A stretch of DNA of 64,000 bases from Pseudomonadota bacterium (GCA_021792365.1 JAJYUT010000003.1:955615-1019614), one strand, 5' to 3'. Numbered from the stretch's first letter, positions 1 through 9,270 are shown. Notes: generated from the letters alone by a model not told the origin. Program-made: numbers and translations.

Positions 1-12
1 GCTGGGCGTCCG

Positions 13-879
13 TCAGCTCGACTTCTTCAGGCTGCCGAACACGTTGTCCGGTCCGGGGAAGACGCTGGTGCGCACCTCGGCCGCGTAGTTGGCGACCGCC
101 GATTCGATCTCGTCCGACAGCTCGGCATAGCGCTTGACGAAGCGCGGCTTGAAGGCGCCGAACAGGCCCACCATGTCCTCTGTCACCAGCACCTGCCCGT
201 CGCAATCGGCCGAAGCGCCGATGCCGATGGTCGGCACCGGAACGCGCGCGGTGATCGCCTGGGCCACCTGCTCCAGCACGCCTTCCACCACGATGGAGAA
301 CGCGCCCGCTTCCGCGATCGCGACCGCATCCGCCATGACTCCGGCGGCCTCGTCGGTGGCGCGGCCGCGCGCGCGATAGCCGCCGAGCGCATGCACCGAT
401 TGCGGCATCAGTCCGACATGGCCCATCACCGGGATGCCGCGCTTCACCAGGAACTCGACCGTCGCGGCCAAATCGCGCCCGCCTTCCAGCTTCACCGCCG
501 AGCAGCCGGTTTCCTTCATCAGCCGCGCCGCATTGCGGAACGCCTGCTCCGCGCTTTCCTGATAGGACCCGAACGGCAGATCGACCACCAGGCAGGCATG
601 CTCCGACCCGCGGCGCACCGCGGCGCCATGCGCGATCATCATGTCGAGCGTGACCGGCAGCGTGCTGTCGAACCCGTAGATCACATTGCCGAGGGAATCG
701 CCCACCAGCAGCAGATCGACATGCGGATCGAGCATGCGCGCCATCGGCGCGGTATACGCGGTGAGGCAGACGATCTTCTCCTGGCCCTTGCGCGCCACCA
801 GGTCAGGGACACTGATCCGCGTCATCTTGGCGCCGGTCGCTTTGGGCTTGCGGCCCGCACCGCTATCGTGAACGCTCAT
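13..879 (-). CDS. panB: 3-methyl-2-oxobutanoate hydroxymethyltransferase
   Basis: This enzyme adds a hydroxymethyl group from methylenetetrahydrofolate to alpha-ketoisovalerate, giving ketopantoate, the first committed step to pantothenate and CoA in the cytosol. The protein shows the family signature [14 protein letters not shown] with the metal-binding Asp, then GHVGLMPQS and [12 protein letters not shown], across a full-length TIM barrel. The frame is open further upstream, but I chose the ATG at 879 (288 residues) because GGAG lies about 7 bases before it. The ATG at 825 would give about 270 residues, nearer the Escherichia coli length of 264. A panC partner would lie to the left, outside the window. 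Confidence 0.95.
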   Translation of the reverse strand: MSVHDSGAGRKPKATGAKMTRISVPDLVARKGQEKIVCLTAYTAPMARMLDPHVDLLLVGDSLGNVIYGFDSTLPVTLDMMIAHGAAVRRGSEHACLVVDLPFGSYQESAEQAFRNAARLMKETGCSAVKLEGGRDLAATVEFLVKRGIPVMGHVGLMPQSVHALGGYRARGRATDEAAGVMADAVAIAEAGAFSIVVEGVLEQVAQAITARVPVPTIGIGASADCDGQVLVTEDMVGLFGAFKPRFVKRYAELSDEIESAVANYAAEVRTSVFPGPDNVFGSLKKSS

Positions 880-1021
880 GCTCGGCTCCGCCTGATCTTC
901 CGGAGAGGTGCCATCTTCCCTCGATTTGCTGCGGTGCACAATAGAAATCCGACAGCGTGCGAGCCGCTTCCCCTCCTACCGCGAAGCCGCTAAGAACGCG
1001 GCATCATAGACGCTTGCGGAT

Positions 1022-2776
1022 ATGGCGGACGATTTGCGCCCCTTCAAGACAGCCCCTGGCCGGACCCTGCTGACCGTTCTGCTGCTGAGCTTGGCCGCCG
1101 GCTGCGCGTCGGCGCCGGTTCCGCCGCCAGCCCAGAGCCTTCCCGCGGCGCCGGAAGCGACCAGCGCGCAGTTCATGGTGGCGACCGCCGACCCGGCCGC
1201 GTCCGAGGCCGCGGTCGCGATCCTGCGCAAGGGCGGCAGCGCAGTGGATGCCGCCGTGGCGGCACAGGCGGTTCTCGGCCTGGTGGAGCCGCAATCTTCC
1301 GGCATCGGTGGCGGCGCGTTCCTGCTGCATTGGGACGCCGGCACGCGCAAGCTGAGCACGTTCGACGGCCGCGAGACGGCGCCGCGGAGCGCGCAGCCGA
1401 ACCTCTTCCTCGACGAGGATGGCAAGCCGCTCGATTTCATGGCGGCAGCGCTCAGCGGCAAGTCCGTCGGCGTGCCCGGTGCGGTGCGCATGCTGGAACT
1501 CGCGCATCGCCGTGACGGGCGCCTGCCCTGGGCCGATCTGTTCCAGCCCGCCATCGACCTTGCCGACAAGGGCTTCGCCGTTCCCCCGGCGCTCGCCGCC
1601 GCGCTTGCGCGGGACCAGGATCTGACGCGCGATCCCGAGGCGCGCGCCTATTTCTACGATCCCGCCGGCAAGCCCTGGCCGGCTGGCGCGATCCTGCGCA
1701 ATCCCGCTTACGCCGAGACCCTGCGCGCGGTCGCGGCGGGCGGAGCTGATGCCTTCTATCGCGGGCCGATCGCGCAGGCGATCCTGGCCGAGGTGAACGA
1801 CGACGGCACGCAAAGGATGACGGCGGAGGATCTGGCCGCGTATCGCGCGCGCGAGCGCGCGCCTCTGTGCGGGCCTTATCGCGTCTACGAGGTGTGCAGC
1901 ATGGGCCCGCCGACCTCCGGCGGACTCGCGCTGCTCCAGATCCTCGGCATCCTGCAGAATTTCGATCTGGCGCCCCTGGATCCGGATGGCGCGCCGGCCA
2001 TTCACCTGATCGCCGAAGCCAGCCGCCTGGGCTTCGCCGACCGCGATCGCTATGTCGGCGATTCCGATTTCGTGCGGGTGCCGGTCGTCCAAATGATGGA
2101 CGCGGGCTATCTCAAGGCGCGCGCCGGACAGATCCGCGGCGATCGCACCATCGGCGAAGCGCGGCCCGGCAAGTTCAGCGATCCGCTGATCGTTGCGCAG
2201 GCGAGCCAGCGCCAGTTCGAGCCGGCCTCCACCTCGCACATCGTGATCGTCGACAGCGCCGGCGACATCGTCAGCATGACCAGCAGCGTCGAGATGGCGT
2301 TCGGCTCGCATCGCGTGGTGAAGGGCTTCCTACTCAACAACCAGCTCACTGATTTCTCCTTCCTGCCGGCATCCGAGGGGCGCCTCACCGCCAACCGCGT
2401 CCAGGCGGGCAAGCGCCCGCGCAGCTCCATGACCCCGGCCATCGTGTTCGACCGGGCCGGCAACCCCGCTTTCGCGCTGGGCTCTCCCGGCGGTCCCAAC
2501 ATCATCGGCTATGTCGCGCAGGCGCTGATCCAGATGGTTGACTGGGGCCGCTCGCCCGGCGCGGCCGCCGCGGCGCCGCATGTCCTGAACCGCAACGGCC
2601 CGACCCTGATCGAGGCGGGCACCCGCGCGCTCGACCTGCGCGCGGCGCTGGAGGCGCTCGGCCACACGGTCGACGAGCGCGAGTTGCGGAGCGGCCTCAA
2701 CATCGTGCAATTCAAGAACGGCCGAATGATCGGCGCCAGCGATCCGCGGCGCGACGGCATCGCGCGCGGTGGATAA
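1022..2776 (+). CDS. ggt: Gamma-glutamyltransferase lipoprotein
   Basis: This is a 584-residue N-terminal nucleophile hydrolase that splits gamma-glutamyl bonds in glutathione and related peptides, normally in the periplasm. A signal segment ending in LSLAAGC provides a lipobox, so the protein is probably lipid-anchored. The large-subunit part carries GGSAVDAAVAAQ and SGIGGGAFLL. Self-cleavage is expected before the conserved Thr at residue 404 in STSHIVIVD, which then acts as the nucleophile; GSPGG follows near the C-terminus as in the family. The gene ends nine bases before the rRNA methyltransferase gene, so the two are probably co-transcribed. No clear ribosome binding site precedes the ATG. 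Confidence 0.93.
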   Translation: MADDLRPFKTAPGRTLLTVLLLSLAAGCASAPVPPPAQSLPAAPEATSAQFMVATADPAASEAAVAILRKGGSAVDAAVAAQAVLGLVEPQSSGIGGGAFLLHWDAGTRKLSTFDGRETAPRSAQPNLFLDEDGKPLDFMAAALSGKSVGVPGAVRMLELAHRRDGRLPWADLFQPAIDLADKGFAVPPALAAALARDQDLTRDPEARAYFYDPAGKPWPAGAILRNPAYAETLRAVAAGGADAFYRGPIAQAILAEVNDDGTQRMTAEDLAAYRARERAPLCGPYRVYEVCSMGPPTSGGLALLQILGILQNFDLAPLDPDGAPAIHLIAEASRLGFADRDRYVGDSDFVRVPVVQMMDAGYLKARAGQIRGDRTIGEARPGKFSDPLIVAQASQRQFEPASTSHIVIVDSAGDIVSMTSSVEMAFGSHRVVKGFLLNNQLTDFSFLPASEGRLTANRVQAGKRPRSSMTPAIVFDRAGNPAFALGSPGGPNIIGYVAQALIQMVDWGRSPGAAAAAPHVLNRNGPTLIEAGTRALDLRAALEALGHTVDERELRSGLNIVQFKNGRMIGASDPRRDGIARGG

Positions 2777-2785
2777 GGAGAACGG

Positions 2786-3988
2786 ATGAGCCCGGACCGG
2801 CCGCGCGTGAAACTGCAGCCCGGCGGCGACAAGCGCGCCGGCCTCGGCCATCCGTGGATCTTCTCCAACGAGCTGGTGATGGATCCGGCGGCCAAGGCGC
2901 TGCCGCCCGGCGAGGTGGTCACCGTCGCCCGCGCGGATGGCAGGCCGCTGGGCGCGGCCTTTTTCAATCCCCATTCGCTGATCGCCGCGCGCCTGCTGAC
3001 CCGCGAGGCCGGCCGCGCGATCGACGAGACCTTCCTCCATCGGCGCCTGGAGCGCGCGCTGAAGCTGCGCGAGCGGCTGATCGGCGCGCCGTTCTATCGC
3101 CTCATCCATGCCGAGGCCGACGGCATTCCCGGCTGCATCATCGATCGCTTCGGCGACGTCATGGTGGTTGAGCCGAACGCCGCCGGCGCCGACCGCCTGA
3201 TCGAGCCGCTGATCGGCGCGCTCGACCGCCTGCTCAAGCCGCGCACCATCGTGGTCTCCGGCGACGGCCCGGCTCGAACGCTGGAAGGCCTCGCGCCCGT
3301 GCACCGCGTCGTCCAAGGATCACCGGGTGGCACGCTCGAGGGTCTGATCGAACTGCAGGAGCACGGCGCGCGTTTCCTCGCCGATCTGGCCGAGGGGCAG
3401 AAGACCGGCTGGTTCTATGACCAGCGTGACAACCGGCTGCTGGCGGCGCGCTTCGCCAAGGGTGCCGACGTGCTCGATCTCTATGCCTATAGCGGCGGGT
3501 TCGGTGTGCAGGCGGCGCGCCACGGCGCCAAGTCGGTGCTGAGCGTCGACCGCTCGCAGCCGGCGCTGGATCTCGCGCGCCGCGCCGCCGCGCTCAACGG
3601 CGTCGGCGAGCGGCTGATGACGGAGACCGCCGAAGCCTTCGATTTCCTCGAGCAGGCGGCGAGCGCGCATCGGACCTTCGATTTGGTGATGGCCGACCCG
3701 CCGGCCTTCGTGAAATCCAAGAAGGATTTCCACCAGGGCGGGCGCGCCTATCGCAAGCTGGCGCGCCTGTGCGCCGGTCGCGTCCGAAGCGGCGGCTTCC
3801 TGTTCCTCGCCTCCTGCTCACACCACATGCCGGCGGAGGAGTTCCGTGCCCAGGTCGCGCGCGGCCTGCACGAGGCCGGCCGGTCGGGACGCATCCTCCA
3901 TACGGCCGGGGCGGCGCCGGACCATCCGGTCCATCCGATGCTGCCCGAAAGCGCCTATCTCAAGGCGCTGCTGCTGCAGGTGGATTAG
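2786..3988 (+). CDS. rlmI: RlmI-like class I rRNA methyltransferase with PUA domain
   Basis: The 400-residue protein has an N-terminal PUA-type RNA-binding region (about residues 4-75) followed by a Rossmann methyltransferase domain. The SAM-binding motif is VLDLYAYSGGF, the acidic motif falls in VLSVDRSQ, and the catalytic motif is MADPPAF. A Cys in ASCSHHM fits the 5-methylcytosine family. The closest described group is RlmI (YccW), which makes m5C1962 in 23S rRNA; the exact target base is inferred. The start is well supported by AAGGAG six bases upstream, just after the ggt stop. Confidence 0.88.
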   Translation: MSPDRPRVKLQPGGDKRAGLGHPWIFSNELVMDPAAKALPPGEVVTVARADGRPLGAAFFNPHSLIAARLLTREAGRAIDETFLHRRLERALKLRERLIGAPFYRLIHAEADGIPGCIIDRFGDVMVVEPNAAGADRLIEPLIGALDRLLKPRTIVVSGDGPARTLEGLAPVHRVVQGSPGGTLEGLIELQEHGARFLADLAEGQKTGWFYDQRDNRLLAARFAKGADVLDLYAYSGGFGVQAARHGAKSVLSVDRSQPALDLARRAAALNGVGERLMTETAEAFDFLEQAASAHRTFDLVMADPPAFVKSKKDFHQGGRAYRKLARLCAGRVRSGGFLFLASCSHHMPAEEFRAQVARGLHEAGRSGRILHTAGAAPDHPVHPMLPESAYLKALLLQVD

Positions 3989-4001
3989 GCCTCAGGAACA
4001 A

Positions 4002-4078
4002 GCGCCTCGAGGGAACCAATTCAATCGGCGCCTCGTTGCTGCAGCACACACCGCATCTTCAGCATACGAGGCGCGATG
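4002..4078 (+). promoter_or_regulatory. Leader hairpin covering the ribosome binding site and start codon of the MgtC gene
   Basis: Bases 4066-4077 (ACGAGGCG then CGAT) hold the GAGGCG ribosome binding site and the first two bases of the ATG at 4076. They can pair with 4024-4036, giving 12 base pairs with a single bulged G at 4028. A second copy of GCGCCTCG at 4002-4009 could pair with the same 3' arm over eight bases, so two competing structures are possible. The pairing is read directly; a role in translational control is inferred from its position and from the leader control known for other mgtC genes. Confidence 0.5.
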
Positions 4079-4534
4079 GAAACCGAGCTTTCACTCGAAG
4101 AGCTTGCCTTGCGCTTGGGCGCGGCCTCGCTGGCCGGCATGATCATCGGGTTCGAGCGCGAGTGGCGCCAGAAGCCGGCCGGCCTGCGCACGCACATGCT
4201 GGTCTCGCTCGCAGCCGCCGCCTTCACCATCATCTCGTTCGAGCTCTATCACGCCAGCTTGGCCATCTCAGAGGAATCCAACGGCGATCCGATCCGCGTC
4301 ATCGAGGGCGTCGTGGCGGGCGTTGCGTTCCTGGGCGCCGGCGTGATCATCCAGTCGCGCGGCGATGTCAGGAACCTGACCACCGGCGCCACGATCTGGA
4401 TGAGCGGCGCCACGGGGCTTGCCTGCGGCGGCGGATTCTTTGTCGTCGCCGGCCTGCTTGTCGGGCTGTCGCTCGTCATCCTGGTCGTGCTCGGCCTGCT
4501 GCAAAGCAAGGCCAAGGAGTCGACCGACAGCTAG
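4076..4534 (+). CDS. MgtC/SapB family inner-membrane protein
   Basis: This 152-residue polytopic membrane protein carries the family signature, including GFEREWRQKPAGLRTHML near the N-terminus and later GAGVIIQSRGDVRNLTTGA. About four hydrophobic segments are visible. It is shorter than Salmonella MgtC (about 230 residues) because the soluble C-terminal domain is absent, as in SapB-type members. MgtC proteins are linked to growth at low magnesium, acid tolerance and inhibition of the F-type ATP synthase; which applies here is unknown. The ribosome binding site lies in a leader hairpin. The gene ends five bases from a convergent gene. Confidence 0.88.
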   Translation: METELSLEELALRLGAASLAGMIIGFEREWRQKPAGLRTHMLVSLAAAAFTIISFELYHASLAISEESNGDPIRVIEGVVAGVAFLGAGVIIQSRGDVRNLTTGATIWMSGATGLACGGGFFVVAGLLVGLSLVILVVLGLLQSKAKESTDS

Positions 4535-4539
4535 CCAGC

Positions 4540-5151
4540 CTAGAGTCCCATCTTGCGCAGGAAACTGAGCTGCTTCGACACGCCGCCCGAGGCGTTGTAG
4601 TCGGGCTTCGGCAGCGCATGGACATGGGCGTCCTCCGCGCCGCAGCCACGCAGGATCGCCAGCGCTTTGCGCTCATGCGCCTCGTCGAGCGTGCGGACCC
4701 AGAGCAGCAGCCCACCCCTATCCAGGTGCTCCTGCAAGGCGTGGGCGTGCTGCTTGTCCAGGAAGCGGCCCAGCATGACGCCGATCAGTCCGCCGGCGCC
4801 GCCGGCCGCCGCGACCCCAAGGACCAGCGCCGCGACCGTCCCGCCGGAAGCCACCACCATGCCGGCCGCCGCGACGGCGCCGACATAGAACAGACCGCCC
4901 ACCAGCACCCCCTTGCCTTCCATGCGTGAATCGCTATCGACGAAGGCCTGGAAGGCTACGTCCGGCTTGTCCTCGAGATCGGCCACGCGCTGGTACATGC
5001 CGCCGAGCCGCGTCTCCACCGCGCGATGTCCCGCCAGCAGCGACAGGTCGGCATGGTTGAAGCCGCTGATCAGCAACTCGTCGGCAGCCGCTTGCAGCGC
5101 GTTCTCGTCGTGAAAGAGACCGACGGCCTCGCGGGTCTGCGTCTCGCCCAT
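4540..5151 (-). CDS. Glycine-zipper protein with YflT-like stress domain
   Basis: The protein has 203 residues if it starts at the ATG at 5151, which has GGGAG and AAGG just upstream. The first 70 residues, beginning MGETQTREAVGLFHDENAL, resemble the general-stress (YflT/17M) domain found in many bacterial stress proteins. A central segment (about 85-135) is dominated by Gly and Ala with small-residue spacing and forms one or two hydrophobic helices, so membrane association is likely. The C-terminal third is soluble and His-containing. A role in osmotic or envelope stress is inferred from the domain only. Confidence 0.7.
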   Translation of the reverse strand: MGETQTREAVGLFHDENALQAAADELLISGFNHADLSLLAGHRAVETRLGGMYQRVADLEDKPDVAFQAFVDSDSRMEGKGVLVGGLFYVGAVAAAGMVVASGGTVAALVLGVAAAGGAGGLIGVMLGRFLDKQHAHALQEHLDRGGLLLWVRTLDEAHERKALAILRGCGAEDAHVHALPKPDYNASGGVSKQLSFLRKMGL

Positions 5152-5281
5152 CCTTGTCTCCCATGAAAAAGGGGTCGGACGGCGAAGGGGCACGATGCAC
5201 GGAGCCTCGCGCCGCGATCGCTGGACGAGGCGGATGGTAGCACTGGCGGGGACTGCCCCCAAACCGGTCAGAAATGCGGGC

Positions 5282-5509
5282 TCAATGCCCGCCGGATTGG
5301 TGCCCGCCGGATTGATGCCCGCCGGATTGCTTGCCGTGGCCGCCGGTGAGCTGCGCGACGGCGTAGAAGGCCAGCAGGATGCAGACCACGAAGAAGGCAA
5401 GGCCGCTCCAATACTGGAAATTGTTGTGCCCGCCCGCCGCCACGATCAGCGACATGACGGCAAAGAGTCCCAGCAGAAAGACGATCCCGACCTTAGAAAT
5501 CTGTTCCAT
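5282..5509 (-). CDS. Small two-helix membrane protein with His/Gly-rich tail
   Basis: I do not recognise this 75-residue protein. It has two hydrophobic helices (about residues 8-26 and 33-53) joined by a short polar turn. The tail begins GGHGK and ends in three copies of QSGGH encoded by exact 15-base repeats. The His spacing could bind metal ions, but nothing proves this. It reads codirectionally with the preceding sensor-kinase gene and the following stress-domain gene. The composition and the complete hydrophobic pattern make a real gene likely, although no family supports it. Confidence 0.6.
   Translation of the reverse strand: MEQISKVGIVFLLGLFAVMSLIVAAGGHNNFQYWSGLAFFVVCILLAFYAVAQLTGGHGKQSGGHQSGGHQSGGH
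5285..5329. repeat. Three 15-base tandem repeats coding QSGGH
   Basis: Three consecutive units of TGCCCGCCGGATTG preceded by A or G (5285-5299, 5300-5314, 5315-5329) differ only at one base. They encode the QSGGH repeats at the C-terminus of the small membrane protein. The number of units could vary between strains by slippage; that is inference. Confidence 0.9.
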
Positions 5510-5601
5510 GGTTCCCGCCCGGCAGCTTCAGATCGGCGCGCAAAATAGGCGGCCGGGCGACCGGAGGCAAGCCCGCGCTTTTGCCTGCGACAGGAGAACG
5601 G

Positions 5602-7008
5602 TCAGGCGGCTTGCCGGTCCGGCAGCTCCAGCAGAAAGGTTGCGCCGGTAGCGTCGTTGGCGGCGAGCTTGAGGTCCCCGCCTTGCACCCGCATCAGCTC
5701 CCGCGCGATGGCGAGGCCAAGGCCGGTGCCGCCCGACCGCGCCGAGCCCTTGAACGGCACGAACAGGCTCTGCAGCGCCTTGGGCGGCAGGCCGGGCCCG
5801 TCATCGGCGACTTCGATCTTGATCTTGCCGCCGTCGCGGCGGGCGCGGACGGCGACTTTATGCGCCCCCATCTGCAGCGCGTTCTCCGCCAGGTTGTGGA
5901 TCACGCGGTAGAGCTGGGCGCGGTCGGCGGTCAGCGTGAAGTCCTGTGCGAAATCGGCCTTCAGGACGGCCGTCCCGTTCAAATACTTGCCGAGGCTCTC
6001 GCCCAGCTCGCCATGCAGCTCGGCCAGCGGGAAGCGGGAGTATTCCGGCTTGGCCGGGCCTTCGCGCGTGAAGTTGAGTGTATCGGTGCAGAGCGCTATG
6101 GCGCGGTCGAGGGCACGCACCAGGGAGGGCGCCATCTTCTGCACTTCCGGATTGTCGCTGTGCGCCAAGCGGTCCGCCACCAGTTGCGCCGTCGCGAGCG
6201 CGCCGCGCAGATCGTGGTTGATCTTGCTGACAGCGGTGCCGAGCGCGGCGAGGCGCTCGCGCTGCTTCAGCGCCTTGCGGATCTGCTTCTGCAGTTGCAG
6301 GAACTCGCGCTCGGCGACTCCGATCTCGTCGCTCCGGCGGGCGGCCGCGCCGTCGCGCGACATGTCCTCCGGATTGGCGCGGAAATCGACCATGCGCTGG
6401 GTCAGGCTGCGCATCGGCCGCACCAGCAGCCATTGCAGCGCGGCGAAGATCAGCGCCGCCGTCACCAGCGAGATGAGGATGCTGAGGCCGAGGATGCGCC
6501 ACGAATAGGAGATCATCGCCTGGCGCAACGGCGTGTCGTCCAGCACGATGTCGATCCAGGCATCGCCCGATTGCGGCGTCTGGCCCCGCACCCGCAGCAA
6601 CCGGCCGCCGCCGTGCAGCAGCTCCTCGAACGCGTCCTCGATCAGGGTGGTCGGCATCTGGTCGCTGAGGTCGATCTGCCGGCTGATGATGATGTTGGCC
6701 GGCGTCGATCCGCGCATGATCAGGTTCTTGCCGTCCGGCGTGCGCAGAGCGATCACGCGCGCGCCGGCATTCACCAGAAGCCTGATCTCGAGCTGCGGGT
6801 CGATCATGTAGTCCGGGGTCGCCTCGAGCGCCAGGATCGCGAGATAGGCGGTGCTCAGGCGCTCGTCGAGCCAATCGTTGCGGAAGCGCGAAATGGACGG
6901 GGCGTAGATCAGAATCTCGCTCACCATCACGAAACAGACGGTCAGCACCAGGAGCCGGGCCGACAGGCCTCGGCCGAAACTCGGAAGGGCGGCCCTCTCT
7001 TCCGACAT
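5602..7008 (-). CDS. Membrane-bound sensor histidine kinase, orphan
   Basis: This 468-residue kinase has a first membrane helix at about 17-37, a periplasmic sensor region of about 130 residues with no family I recognise, a second helix at about 172-196, and a HAMP linker. The phospho-acceptor is His265 in KINHDLRGA. The ATPase domain shows HNLAENALQ (N box), VADDGPGLP and GGTGLGLAIAREL. His followed by Asp rather than Glu places it in a less common kinase subgroup. No response regulator gene is adjacent, so its partner must be elsewhere. It is 43 bases from the downstream oxidoreductase gene's upstream edge. Confidence 0.9.
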   Translation of the reverse strand: MSEERAALPSFGRGLSARLLVLTVCFVMVSEILIYAPSISRFRNDWLDERLSTAYLAILALEATPDYMIDPQLEIRLLVNAGARVIALRTPDGKNLIMRGSTPANIIISRQIDLSDQMPTTLIEDAFEELLHGGGRLLRVRGQTPQSGDAWIDIVLDDTPLRQAMISYSWRILGLSILISLVTAALIFAALQWLLVRPMRSLTQRMVDFRANPEDMSRDGAAARRSDEIGVAEREFLQLQKQIRKALKQRERLAALGTAVSKINHDLRGALATAQLVADRLAHSDNPEVQKMAPSLVRALDRAIALCTDTLNFTREGPAKPEYSRFPLAELHGELGESLGKYLNGTAVLKADFAQDFTLTADRAQLYRVIHNLAENALQMGAHKVAVRARRDGGKIKIEVADDGPGLPPKALQSLFVPFKGSARSGGTGLGLAIARELMRVQGGDLKLAANDATGATFLLELPDRQAA

Positions 7009-7051
7009 CCTAGCCGTCTGAAGCTCTACACATGAACTCCCTGATAGCCGC

Positions 7052-8476
7052 TCACCCGAACCAGCGCAAGACGCGCACCAGGCGGCGGATCGCAGGCGAA
7101 AACAGCTTCGCGGTGTAGAACTGGCCCGCTCCGCGCTTGCCGGATTCCGCGAGGGTCGGATAGGGCAGCATCGGCGCCGCCAGCGCCGAAAGCCTGAGAC
7201 CGCGCGCCATGGCCAGGCACCAGGGCGCCAGCAGCTCGCCCGCTTGCGCGCCGACGATGGTGACGCCGAGCACGCGCCCGCGCCGGTCGGAGACGATCTT
7301 CAGGAAGCCCTCCTCGTGCCGGTCGGTGCGGGCGCGGTCATTGCCAGCGGCGGGCTGACGCGTGATGACCGCGTCGCCGCGCTGCCGCCGCGCCTCCTCC
7401 TCGGTCAGGCCGATCTGCGCGAGCTCCGGATCGCTATAGGTGACCCAGGGCAAGGCGCGCGAATCGAAACGCACCGGCAGGCGGAACAGTGCGCTGCGGA
7501 TCACCAGCGCCGCGTGATGGCCGGCGACATGGGTGAAAGCGGGGCCGCCATTGCAGTCGCCGATCGCATAGACACGGCGGTTGGTGGTGCGCAGGCCCGC
7601 ATCGACCTGGATGCCCTTGGGCGTCGCGGCGATCCCCGCCTGCTCCAGGCCCATGTTCTCCAAGCGCGGCTTGCGCCCGACGGCAACCAGCAGATGCGCG
7701 GCTTCCAGCCATCGCGTCTCGCCATCCCCGCGGCGCAGGCCGACGCGGATGCGATCGCCCGCGCGCTCCACCGCGCTGGCCGGGCTGCCTTCATGCACGG
7801 CGACGCCATCGCGCGTCAAAGAGGCGCGCACCAGCTCGACCGCCTCCGAATCGTCGCGCGGCAGGAGCCGCGCCATTTCCACCAGCTGCACCTTGGCGCC
7901 GAGGCGCGCAAATCCCTGTGCCAGCTCGACGCCGATCGGCCCGCCGCCCAGCACGATCAGGTCGCGGATCTCGGCGATGCGCGCGAACACCGTTTCGTTG
8001 GTGAGATAGGGCACCTGGTCGAGCCCGGCGACCGGCGGGACGAAGGCGCTGGAGCCGGTGGCCAGCACGAAGCGACGCGCCTGGATGCGCGCATCGCCCG
8101 CCTCGACGGTCCTGTCGTCGACGAACCTTGCCCAGCTTCTCAGCACGGTCACGCCCAGGCCCTCGAAGCGCTCCATCGAATCATGCGGCGCGATGGCGGC
8201 GATGACCGCGTCGATATGGGCCTGGACGCGCGCCAAGTCGATGCGGGGCGGCGCGAATTCCACGCCGAAACCGGCGGCGTGGCGATGATGCGCGGCGGCC
8301 TTCGCGGCGGCCAGCAGGGCCTTCGACGGGACGCAGCCGTAGTTGAGGCAATCGCCGCCCATTGCGCCCGCCTCGATCAGGACGGTCGCGGCGCCAAGCT
8401 GTGCCGCGCCGGCGGCGACCGACAGGCCCGCCGAGCCGCCGCCGATCACGCAAATGTCCGGCTTCAGGAGACGCAT
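7052..8476 (-). CDS. Mercuric-reductase-like FAD/NAD(P) disulfide oxidoreductase
   Basis: The 474-residue flavoprotein belongs to the pyridine nucleotide-disulfide oxidoreductase family. It begins with a Rossmann FAD motif, VIGGGSAGLSVAAGAA, followed by the redox-active pair in GGDCLNYGCVPSKALL. A second dinucleotide motif is VLGGGPIGVELAQ, and the second FAD contact is VYAIGDCNGG. It lacks the heavy-metal-binding domain of true MerA and I see no C-terminal Cys pair, so mercury reduction is unlikely; the substrate is unknown. Its ATG shares one base with the stop of the VTT gene (TGATG), so the two are translationally coupled. Confidence 0.87.
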   Translation of the reverse strand: MRLLKPDICVIGGGSAGLSVAAGAAQLGAATVLIEAGAMGGDCLNYGCVPSKALLAAAKAAAHHRHAAGFGVEFAPPRIDLARVQAHIDAVIAAIAPHDSMERFEGLGVTVLRSWARFVDDRTVEAGDARIQARRFVLATGSSAFVPPVAGLDQVPYLTNETVFARIAEIRDLIVLGGGPIGVELAQGFARLGAKVQLVEMARLLPRDDSEAVELVRASLTRDGVAVHEGSPASAVERAGDRIRVGLRRGDGETRWLEAAHLLVAVGRKPRLENMGLEQAGIAATPKGIQVDAGLRTTNRRVYAIGDCNGGPAFTHVAGHHAALVIRSALFRLPVRFDSRALPWVTYSDPELAQIGLTEEEARRQRGDAVITRQPAAGNDRARTDRHEEGFLKIVSDRRGRVLGVTIVGAQAGELLAPWCLAMARGLRLSALAAPMLPYPTLAESGKRGAGQFYTAKLFSPAIRRLVRVLRWFG

Positions 8477-9270
8477 CACCGGTTCCGCGCCGCGCGCCGA
8501 CGGCGCAGGACCTTCACCACGACCGGCGCGGCCGCGAGCACAGCGAGGCCGACCAGCGCGCCTTTGACCTGCGGCGTCAGCAGGCTGTGCAGGCTTAGAT
8601 CCGCGCTGGTCTCCAGCACGCTGCCCAGCCCGGCGCCGATGGTCACGAAAATCGCGGTGGCCGGGATGATGCCGATGAAGGTTGTGACGACAAAGACCGG
8701 CAAGGTCACGCCCAGGAAGGCGGGAACGAGGTTGGCGATGAAGAACGGGATCACCGGGAACAGCCGCATCATCAGGAGATAGCTCCATTGATTGTCGGCA
8801 AAGCCGCGCTCGACCTTCGCGAGCCACGGACCGGCATGGGCATGAAGATAGTCGCCCAGGGAGGTCTTGGTCGCCAGGAACAGCAGCGTCGCGCCCGTGG
8901 TGGCGGCGATCACGGCGAGAACCGCGCCGACGACCGCGCCGAACAGGAAGCCAGCCGCGACCGTGAGCCAGACCGCGCCGGGCAGCGACAAGGCGACGAA
9001 CATCACATAGAGCAGCAGGTAGACGAGCACGGCCTGGGCATAGTGCTCGGCCACGAACCCGGCCAGGCGCTGGTGATGCTCCCGCAGATGCTGGAAGCTG
9101 GCGAACCGGTCGAGGTCGAAGGCGAAGACCAGGACGATGCCGAGCACGATGATCCCGAGCGGCAGCCAACGGCGCCAGGCGGCGCGGCGCGGTCCGGTCG
9201 TGCTGTGCTCGGCTGCGATCTTGTGCGGTCCGGCCATGGCTCCATGCTGAACAGGCTGACCGACATCCAT
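8476..9270 (-). CDS. TVP38/TMEM64 (VTT domain) membrane protein
   Basis: This is a polytopic inner-membrane protein of up to 264 residues. The VTT/SNARE-associated domain is recognised by GAVWLTVAAGFLFGAVVGA and by RLFPVIPFFIANLVPAFLGV. Related DedA/VTT proteins act as lipid scramblases or in membrane homeostasis. The one-base stop-start overlap with the following flavoprotein matches a gene pair common in bacteria, suggesting a shared but undefined membrane redox task. Two starts are possible, at 9270 and 9237; both have some ribosome binding sequence. Confidence 0.85.
   Translation of the reverse strand: MDVGQPVQHGAMAGPHKIAAEHSTTGPRRAAWRRWLPLGIIVLGIVLVFAFDLDRFASFQHLREHHQRLAGFVAEHYAQAVLVYLLLYVMFVALSLPGAVWLTVAAGFLFGAVVGAVLAVIAATTGATLLFLATKTSLGDYLHAHAGPWLAKVERGFADNQWSYLLMMRLFPVIPFFIANLVPAFLGVTLPVFVVTTFIGIIPATAIFVTIGAGLGSVLETSADLSLHSLLTPQVKGALVGLAVLAAAPVVVKVLRRRRAARNR

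Noticed and set aside
8477..9169. N-terminal extension of the disulfide oxidoreductase frame over the VTT gene
   Set aside because: The frame is open, but its translation is low-complexity Arg/Pro/Ala. The flavoprotein fold begins at the ATG at 8476, right at the VTT stop.
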